Below, in pieces: positions 16,153 to 21,309 of a stretch of DNA of 27,650 bases. The first letter of the stretch is position 1, and every line of letters begins with the position of its first letter. The notes beneath the pieces are model-generated. The model searched no databases. It was not told the DNA's origin and worked only from the letters and a program-made list of their open reading frames with translations. The stretch comes from a virus. The stretch lies in the IMG/VR virus record IMGVR_UViG_3300021960_000396, positions 1-27,650 of that record. One strand, given 5' to 3'. Position numbers and translations under genes: made by a program.

Positions 16153-16369
16153 TTAAGTTAGAGAGTTAATTATGTACGACTCTCAAAGATCTTTGAGTAA
16201 TATTCAATTGTATTGTGGTCTATCCCACCGTCTAGACGACTAAGGGTATCCCTCGTAAGGGGCCGAAGCCAATAGCAATGGAGTCCTACTCTGAGGTGCT
16301 CCAAAGCCAGACCTTAGGTTTTTCCAGTCCTAAGTCCGTAACCATTCCTTGGGAGTTGTCAAGGAAAAA
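16153..16369 (-). ncRNA. Structured leader RNA candidate upstream of the capsid gene
   Basis: This 217-nt stretch has no long ORF, is visibly richer in G+C than its surroundings, and on the minus strand can form a row of hairpins. They are a 7-bp TTCCTTG/CAAGGAA stem (16345-16366), a 10-bp stem with one bulged G (16308-16338), a two-part stem TGGAG+CCT/AGG+CTCCA (16279-16303), GGC(TTCG)GCC (16261-16270), CCC/GGG (16250-16261) and GTGG/CCAC (16215-16228). Close to the ATG lie two overlapping elements, the palindrome CTCAAAGATCTTTGAG (16182-16197) and GAGAGT/ACTCTC (16161-16184). They share three bases, so both cannot form fully. It does not match tRNA, hammerhead, group I intron or glutamine-riboswitch signatures that I know. 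A capsid mRNA leader, processing site or regulatory RNA is inferred. A 19-codon ORF (ATG at about 16342) lies inside it and may be chance. Confidence 0.45.
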
Positions 16370-16480
16370 TCAGATATTATCAAGCCTCTGAGGGGGCTCT
16401 TTAAACTGCCAGTAGAGATAATGTTTTACTTCTATAAAGATACATAGAGACAAAACAAATATGAGTCCCCACTTAACCAT
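16370..16480 (-). CDS. Small single-span membrane protein, 36 residues
   Basis: ATG at 16480 overlaps the end of the previous small gene by 8 bases (ATGGTTAA) and the frame runs to TGA at 16370. The product begins MVKWGLIFVLSLCIFIEV, with a hydrophobic stretch at residues 4-17, then KHYLYWQFKEPPQRLDNI. One transmembrane helix with a short charged C-terminal tail is the only visible feature. Position and tight overlap argue that it is real; there is no clear ribosome binding site. A holin-like, spanin-like or envelope-interacting role is possible but nothing in the sequence decides it. Confidence 0.5.
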   Translation of the reverse strand: MVKWGLIFVLSLCIFIEVKHYLYWQFKEPPQRLDNI

Positions 16481-16691
16481 ATTTCTTTTTAGATTTTTTC
16501 TTAGCTAGTGGCGGTAGCTGAGGTCCAGTCTTCTTCAGGAAGGTATCACGTTCATGCTTGTTATCAGTACTCTTACCTTTGTCATAGATCTTTTTGCCAC
16601 GCTGTGCGCCCTTATGACCTGGCCCAATATCCATAGATTGAGCAGTAAAGTTACTATCGAATGCCTTTTGGTCTACTTTCTTTTTATGCAT
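16473..16691 (-). CDS. Small Lys-rich protein of unknown function, 72 residues
   Basis: The product starts MHKKKVDQKAFDSNFTAQSM and ends in a basic run KKKSKKKYG, with many Lys, Gly, Asp and Gln and little hydrophobic core. Its start codon overlaps the stop of the previous gene (TGATG), so it is probably translated by coupling. I do not recognise the family. The charge suggests binding to nucleic acid or to the acidic scaffold, or a minor virion component; that is inference. It lies in the cluster between scaffold and capsid. Confidence 0.65.
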   Translation of the reverse strand: MHKKKVDQKAFDSNFTAQSMDIGPGHKGAQRGKKIYDKGKSTDNKHERDTFLKKTGPQLPPLAKKKSKKKYG

Positions 16692-16852
16692 CAGTATTTT
16701 TTAGAGGAAGGTTTCTTTGCTGTCTTTGCTGCACGTTTAAAATTGGCTGCGGTAGGAGCACCTTTGGCTCCAGGCTTACGCATCTTCTCTCCACTGCCTC
16801 CAGCAATACGCTTCTTTTTGGCGTGGATATTCGCATACAATCCTTTATCCAT
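16691..16852 (-). CDS. Small basic phage protein, 53 residues
   Basis: ATG at 16852 to TGA at 16691 encodes MDKGLYANIHAKKKRIAGGSG, EKMRKPGAKGAPTAANFKRA and a Lys/Ala-rich end. I recognise this pattern (MDKGLYANIHAK.KRI..GSGE.MRKPG..GAPTA..F..AAKTAK) as a small protein common in marine cyanophages and related phages, with no assigned function. Both ends overlap their neighbours as TGATG, a chain of translationally coupled genes. The protein is strongly basic and probably disordered. It may bind DNA or a virion protein, which is inference. Confidence 0.8.
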   Translation of the reverse strand: MDKGLYANIHAKKKRIAGGSGEKMRKPGAKGAPTAANFKRAAKTAKKPSSKKY

Positions 16853-17202
16853 CAGAAGTTATATTTCACTCCTACTTTTGTTCCGTAGCTGTTTACGTCA
16901 TCGAACGCTGCAGACAGCTCACCGTAAACTGATACACGCTCAGTAGCTTTAAATGAACCACCAAATTTGCCAGTCAGCTTGGTTTCTTGCTCACCGCCAT
17001 CGGGTGCAAAGATCGTGGGACCAGCTTGTACATAATAAGAACTGACATCATTACCACTTTCGTATCCGATATGAAAGTCAGTAACATGTCCACCGAAATT
17101 AGAACCGCTGAAACCAGCGTTGTTTTCTACGTTGACATAAGGACCAGCTACAGCTGGAGTTGCCAATGCAGCGGCAGAGAGAATAGCAATAATTTTTTTC
17201 AT
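16852..17202 (-). CDS. Secreted small beta-barrel-like (outer-membrane-type) protein
   Basis: This 116-residue protein has a clear Sec signal peptide: MKKII, a hydrophobic core AILSAAALATPAV and a likely AVA|G cleavage at residue 19/20. The mature part of about 97 residues is a set of alternating polar/hydrophobic strands (VTDFHIGYES, VSSYYVQAGPTIF, ETKLTGKFGGSFK, VSVYGELSAAFD, YGTKVGVKYNF). It ends in phenylalanine, the usual recognition signal for outer-membrane barrels. It resembles small bacterial outer-membrane porin or opacity-type proteins. A Gram-negative host such as a cyanobacterium has the needed membrane. A role in blocking superinfection, altering the envelope or aiding lysis is inferred. 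It sits between scaffold and capsid and is read with them. Confidence is high for the signal peptide and moderate for the barrel. Confidence 0.75.
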   Translation of the reverse strand: MKKIIAILSAAALATPAVAGPYVNVENNAGFSGSNFGGHVTDFHIGYESGNDVSSYYVQAGPTIFAPDGGEQETKLTGKFGGSFKATERVSVYGELSAAFDDVNSYGTKVGVKYNF

Positions 17203-17221
17203 TATAAATTAAAAGGTTTGT

Positions 17222-18007
17222 TTAGAAATTAACGTTTGAATTTTCAAGCTTTGCCATCACCTCTTGGCGATAGGCAGGATCACGGTCATATCGTGGATCT
17301 TGCATTGCAGAGACCACTTCCGCTTGACTCTTGAAACCTTGCTTATTACTTGTCGAGGCCTTACCTTGTAGTAGATTGCCATCAACACCAACAGAATCTT
17401 TAAACTGATAGTTCAAAGCCTGCATAGCAAAGTATGCAGCACCAGCACTACCAGATTCCATTACTGAGTCATACATACTGATCTCAGATTCACTTAAATT
17501 CTGACCAGCCCACTCCAGCATTTCATTGTAGGCTTTATCACCACCAACAGAACGCTTAAGAGTCGAGACATCGCTATCACTAAGCTCTGGTTTTTGTTGT
17601 GTATTTTTATACCTAAAGTCAAGGTACATCTTTGCCAAATCTTGTGGATTAGATTGGGCAAGTTCTCTTAGAGTTTCATCAGTAAATTCATTTTGAGACT
17701 CTTCATAAAGACGATCAAATAAAGTGGGATCCGTAGATGACTCTTCGGGCTCCTGCTCCTCTGCTTTGTCTTCAGGCTCTTCAGTAGGTGTGGGCTCTTC
17801 TGGTGCTTCCCGTTCTTTAGGGTTACCCAGTTTTTTCTGGAGTGAGATATAAGCAGCTTCAAGCTCCTCAGCATTTTTGTACTTACCAGCAAGCATAGTT
17901 TCTTGCTGCTGTTCCATCTCTTCTCCAATCTGCAGAGACTCTTGTTCATCTGCATTTAGTTCTCCCTGACTATTCTCGTCAGAAAGCATAGACATTACTT
18001 CTGCCAT
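17222..18007 (-). CDS. Capsid assembly scaffolding protein, T7 gp9-like
   Basis: This 261-residue protein is very acidic in its first half (about residues 1-110 rich in Glu, Pro and Asp, including EEPTPTEEPEDKAEEQEPEE) and has a helical C-terminal part ending in MQDPRYDRDPAYRQEVMAKLENSNVNF. The segment with RYD-DPAYR is characteristic of T7-like scaffold C-termini, which contact the capsid protein. It lies directly after the portal gene, as in T7. It would be expelled during head maturation. Only 23 nt separate it from the portal. Confidence 0.9.
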   Translation of the reverse strand: MAEVMSMLSDENSQGELNADEQESLQIGEEMEQQQETMLAGKYKNAEELEAAYISLQKKLGNPKEREAPEEPTPTEEPEDKAEEQEPEESSTDPTLFDRLYEESQNEFTDETLRELAQSNPQDLAKMYLDFRYKNTQQKPELSDSDVSTLKRSVGGDKAYNEMLEWAGQNLSESEISMYDSVMESGSAGAAYFAMQALNYQFKDSVGVDGNLLQGKASTSNKQGFKSQAEVVSAMQDPRYDRDPAYRQEVMAKLENSNVNF

Positions 18008-18030
18008 ATATTACTTATTTAAAGTGGTGG

Positions 18031-19602
18031 TTATTGTTGTTGTTGAGCCATTGCCATTTCCTGTGCTTGCAACTCTCCATTTTTAGAAGGGTCCATTTGA
18101 GGAGTCTTCATTGCATCGATTTGCATCTGTTGTTGCTGCATCTGCATTGCTTGTTCCTGCATCTGTTGCTGCTCTTGCTTAACTTCCTGCATGGAACGTA
18201 CAAGATTAAGTACATCAATACCTTGTGCTGCTGCAAGACGCTTGATCACCTCATCAGTATTGATGAATTGGGCAATGGCTTGTGGACCTAGTGTTTGAGC
18301 AAGTACCGTCAGGAATTGACCAAGACTTTCTCTGTCTTGACCACGACCTAAAGCATTAATACCTGCAACAATTGTAGGCTTGATAATGTTCTTAGGGATC
18401 TTAGGGATCTCACCTTTACGTTGAGCATCAGCTAGTTTCCGATTAAGATACGGCACTAGGAAATCAACAGTAAGTAAAGAGAACAATCCACCAAGCTGGG
18501 ATTCCAACTCAAACTGAGTCATACGAACCTCTTCAGCTGTAGTTCTTTCAGACTGACGAATATTTAGAACTAAGAAAGCTTCGCTTAATCTTCGCTCCAA
18601 TGTACCTGCCATCTCATATGCAGTCCTAAAGTCAGCAGTCTTTCCAACTTGGATAACTCCTACATCATCAGGACGACCTGAAATGATTGCTCCATTCCCT
18701 GCTGAAGCCAGCGTAGAAGGCTTAGTAGTACTTGAAGGGGATAATGTAAAGACTACTTTTGCAGCCGCTGCAGAGCCTTCTACCAATGCCTGAGAAAGTC
18801 CTTCAAGTGACTTCAAATCACCAATGAATTGACCTACTCTTCCACGACCGTAGCCTTCACCATCAACAGTATTAAACCGTAGCGGGATCCAAGGATTGAT
18901 GTTGACTGGAGCCTTGCCTTTTGAATCTTTCAGTACAGCACCATTAACTTCTTGGTGCCATACAAACCGATTATTGTCACGCTTGATATGTGTGTACACA
19001 TCTACGTCATCATCATATGAAGACTCATCACCAGGCGGATCTTTATCTAAAAGTTCTTTAGGTAATTGATTCTGGATGAGTTGTTTTGCAATGCGTTCTT
19101 TAGTGACTATTTCAATTACTTGACCGTTACCATCCCGTTCGACGACATAACGATTCAGAGGATATACCTTAAGACCATTCTTACTCATATAGACAAGAGC
19201 ATTACCAGCAACTACAAGATGTAGTAGTGCTTGGTGGACAGCAACACGATCATCAGATGCAGAGATAGATTCGAGAATGATTCGTTCTACTTTTGCAAAA
19301 GAGAGATCAAGTTCTGATTTCATCTCAGGAGGAAAGTCCTCACCGAGTTGGCTTTCGTCTAGTTGTAACTTGAAGAAACTAGTCTGTACAGGTAACAATG
19401 CCAACATCAGCTTACTTGCTAATGTCACACAACCTTTTGCACCAACTGATTGGTAAGGAGTTTTGAGTTGTTTCATACCTGACATGTATTCTTCATGTCC
19501 ACGGATTAAATATGGAAGGGTAAGCTCTGATGCTTGCCGTGCTTCTTCTAGGAATTGGGAACGATCGCTAGCTAAATAGTCATACCTTGTTCTTGCTGAC
19601 AT
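18031..19602 (-). CDS. Portal (head-tail connector) protein, T7 gp8-like
   Basis: This 523-residue protein, close to T7 gp8 (536), forms the dodecameric DNA gate at one capsid vertex. Family features include SELTLPYLI near the N-terminus, TPYQSVGAKGCVTLASKLMLALLP (40s-70s), VVAGNALVYM and a YPLNRYVVERDGNG segment. The VWHQE-type strand, PWIPLRFNTVDGEGYGRGRVG and ERTTAEEVRMTQFELE follow, the last two being hallmark portal motifs. The C-terminus is a Gln/Met-rich coiled segment (QQQQMQEQAMQMQQQQMQ). It is preceded by the Gln-rich repeat protein and followed by the scaffold. Confidence 0.95.
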   Translation of the reverse strand: MSARTRYDYLASDRSQFLEEARQASELTLPYLIRGHEEYMSGMKQLKTPYQSVGAKGCVTLASKLMLALLPVQTSFFKLQLDESQLGEDFPPEMKSELDLSFAKVERIILESISASDDRVAVHQALLHLVVAGNALVYMSKNGLKVYPLNRYVVERDGNGQVIEIVTKERIAKQLIQNQLPKELLDKDPPGDESSYDDDVDVYTHIKRDNNRFVWHQEVNGAVLKDSKGKAPVNINPWIPLRFNTVDGEGYGRGRVGQFIGDLKSLEGLSQALVEGSAAAAKVVFTLSPSSTTKPSTLASAGNGAIISGRPDDVGVIQVGKTADFRTAYEMAGTLERRLSEAFLVLNIRQSERTTAEEVRMTQFELESQLGGLFSLLTVDFLVPYLNRKLADAQRKGEIPKIPKNIIKPTIVAGINALGRGQDRESLGQFLTVLAQTLGPQAIAQFINTDEVIKRLAAAQGIDVLNLVRSMQEVKQEQQQMQEQAMQMQQQQMQIDAMKTPQMDPSKNGELQAQEMAMAQQQQ

Positions 19603-19607
19603 TTAAT

Positions 19608-20420
19608 TTAAATATTAAGGCCTTGAATGCGTAGTCCTGCTCTGTTAAACGAACCTTTGGTTCCTCTAGCCTGAAGCTTCGCAGCACCGGCTTTATCCTT
19701 TGCATCAGGTGCTTGTACACCAACTTGAGTTTGCCTTGTATGAGGATTAGCCTTGGCATTTAATGTATCTTTGAGCTGTTTCTGCTGCTCCTTAAAGGTG
19801 TTCTGCATATTCAATATATTATCATTATATTTCTGCTCTTGTGCTAGCCGATTAGTATTATATGTATTCTGCATATTCAGAATATTGGCAGCATACTTCT
19901 CTGCCTGCTTCTCCTGACGTGCAGTAAGTTCATTTCTTACAGCAGCAAGGTTACCTGCATACAACTGATTCTGCTGAGAATACTTCTGAGAGAATGAATC
20001 TTGCATGCTTCTCAGATCAGTTGCATATTGAGCCTGTTGTGCCTGTTGAGTGGCATTAAACTTAGCTGTCTGTTCAGCCAAAGTTGATGAATATGATTGC
20101 TGCTGTTCCAACATTTGAGCGTTGACAGCTGCCATACGCGCATCGAAACTTTGCTGTAGCTGAGCCATTGCAGCCTGTTGCTGCTGTAGTTGCTGCTGTT
20201 TAGCCGCTTTATCTGCAGCAAGCCGCTGATCTTGCTGAACAGCTGCTTGAATTTCATCGTAAAGACCACCACCACCTGGCTGATTCTTTGGACCCTTAGA
20301 GAGTTGACCCATATTGCTATTAATCCAGGAGAGAATCTGTTGATTACTCATCCCTGAATTAAGAGCTTGATAATAATCTTGGTGGCCAAAAAGATTTGAG
20401 GCGCCGTAACTAGTATTCAT
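19608..20420 (-). CDS. Gln-rich 22-residue-repeat protein, possible gp7.3-like virion / tail assembly protein
   Basis: This 270-residue protein lies immediately before the portal, the place of T7 gp7.3, a virion protein needed for tail assembly and adsorption. The N-terminus (1-55) is Asn/Gly/Ser-rich. Residues about 60-222 are a Gln/Ala-rich helix. From residue 91 to 222 it shows six 22-residue units with no gaps, with Tyr at exactly 110, 132, 154, 176 and 198 and Leu or Ile at 114, 136, 158, 180 and 202. The C-terminal end KLQARGTKGSFNRAGLRI followed by QGLNI resembles the end of T7 gp7.3 (a basic Ala/Gly/Ser/Arg stretch ending G-INI). It is much longer than gp7.3 (99). The gp7.3 link is inference from position and the C-terminal motif; a long rod-like coiled coil is well supported. 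Confidence 0.7.
   Translation of the reverse strand: MNTSYGASNLFGHQDYYQALNSGMSNQQILSWINSNMGQLSKGPKNQPGGGGLYDEIQAAVQQDQRLAADKAAKQQQLQQQQAAMAQLQQSFDARMAAVNAQMLEQQQSYSSTLAEQTAKFNATQQAQQAQYATDLRSMQDSFSQKYSQQNQLYAGNLAAVRNELTARQEKQAEKYAANILNMQNTYNTNRLAQEQKYNDNILNMQNTFKEQQKQLKDTLNAKANPHTRQTQVGVQAPDAKDKAGAAKLQARGTKGSFNRAGLRIQGLNI
19755..20150 (-). repeat. Coding repeat array: six 22-residue units in the pre-portal Gln-rich protein
   Basis: The units start at residues 91, 113, 135, 157, 179 and 201. Two adjacent units begin with the identical NILNMQNT (179 and 201). A Tyr three residues before the end recurs five times at exact 22-residue spacing. The period is the same as in the two arrays of the gp14-like protein. 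Confidence 0.8.
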
Positions 20421-20435
20421 TACTATTAAATTAGT

Positions 20436-20618
20436 TTAGTTTTCTTCCATGTATTTAATGACCCATTCAACGACATCACGCTGTCCAGATCGAAACATAA
20501 TTTTTGAATGCGAATCTTCTGGCGAAGGATTCACTGGTGGAAAAGCTTCTTCTAATTGATGTACTAAACCGCGAGCTTGCATGCCCACGGTCTCAAGCAT
20601 ATTGAGGGAGGTTGACAT
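20436..20618 (-). CDS. Small protein of unknown function, 60 residues
   Basis: With the ATG at 20618 the product is MSTSLNMLETVGMQARGLVH, then an acidic/Pro segment (EEAFPPVNPSPEDSHSK) and an amphipathic C-terminal helix (DVVEWVIKYMEEN). A TTG at 20630 would add four residues; the ATG is preferred. It overlaps the end of RNR beta by 26 bases. I do not recognise the family. It is placed between nucleotide metabolism and virion genes, the location of small genes such as 6.7 in T7, but shows no motif linking it to them. Confidence 0.6.
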   Translation of the reverse strand: MSTSLNMLETVGMQARGLVHQLEEAFPPVNPSPEDSHSKIMFRSGQRDVVEWVIKYMEEN

Positions 20619-21309
20619 TACTATGTTCAAAGAATGCTGGCATCCGTGCCGACTTGGTAAAAGAAAGCTCAGGAGCTTTACCTTCGTACATCAAGCGATC
20701 ACTAGAATCAAGCCAAAATTTTTTATCCAAATATTTATCAGTAGTATTAATACCTAAGGGTTGCATCACCCAATTGATAGTTGCCTTACGGAGTTTATCA
20801 AGACTAGGGCTGATATCAAGCCCCAGCTCCCGACAAACAAGACTATTGGCAGCAACGTGAATTTGCTCATCTCTACTTATATCTGCACTAACCGTTCGCA
20901 TTCCAGCGTCACCATTAGCGCGCATGAATGGTAGAAGAACGAAGAAGATCGCACGCTCGGCAACCATCGCTTTGAGGATTGTGTGATCAGGATGCGAAGT
21001 CCAAGCTTCCCTGAGTTTGATAGCTTCCGATTCAGCTTTTTCGTCAACCCCGTAAGAATTGGCAATGTAACCAAGTGCCAGGTCGTGATTGATCTCGTCG
21101 GTGATGTTGGATTCCAGTAACTCCCGCGATAGTTTTGGTACGTCGGTAGCCAGTCCATCACGGATAAAATCTCCCACAGGTAGTTCCATGTGTCGCAACG
21201 CAAGAGCACGGAGTACCGTCTCTTCCGCCCCTTCCCTGCATAATCCGGCAGTCGTCTGAACTGGTGTCCATTTCCTTTTTCTGTTTAGTAGTTTCTCGTA
21301 AGGGTTCAT
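20593..21309 (-). CDS. Ribonucleotide reductase class I beta (radical-generating) subunit, cyano SP type
   Basis: This 238-residue protein is short for an R2 subunit (E. coli NrdB is about 376) but has the ferritin-like di-metal pattern. E72 and H75 occur in NITDEINHD, E119 in AERAIFF, and E148 and H151 in SRDEQIHV; an acidic residue near 42 could be the first ligand. The beta subunit builds a metal-based oxidant and passes the radical to alpha. The position that holds the radical tyrosine in E. coli (four after the His ligand, Y122) is leucine here (L79), so a tyrosyl radical at the usual place is not possible. The start overlaps the alpha stop by 4 bases (ATGA), so the two are coupled. P-SSP7 has been reported to have such an overlooked beta gene. 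Confidence 0.85.
   Translation of the reverse strand: MNPYEKLLNRKRKWTPVQTTAGLCREGAEETVLRALALRHMELPVGDFIRDGLATDVPKLSRELLESNITDEINHDLALGYIANSYGVDEKAESEAIKLREAWTSHPDHTILKAMVAERAIFFVLLPFMRANGDAGMRTVSADISRDEQIHVAANSLVCRELGLDISPSLDKLRKATINWVMQPLGINTTDKYLDKKFWLDSSDRLMYEGKAPELSFTKSARMPAFFEHSNVNLPQYA

Noticed and set aside
16290-16306. Resemblance to the Syn5 phage RNA polymerase promoter (TTGGAGCACC versus TTGGGCACC)
   Set aside because: It needs a one-base insertion, lies inside a predicted stem, and I found no second clear copy before other genes.
16153-16369. tRNA, hammerhead ribozyme, group I intron or glutamine riboswitch in the capsid leader
   Set aside because: The diagnostic sequences (T-loop GGTTCGA, CTGATGA/GAAA, intron core, glnA-type core) are not present.
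16384-16402. Hairpin AGCCTC/GGGGCT as a terminator
   Set aside because: The stem is better formed on the plus strand (with G-U pairs), lies within the small membrane peptide gene, and has no T-run after it on the minus strand.
16554-16946. 130-residue ORF on the plus strand
   Set aside because: It is antisense to three tightly coupled minus-strand genes with recognisable products, has no domain I can recognise, and all other evidence puts coding on the minus strand.
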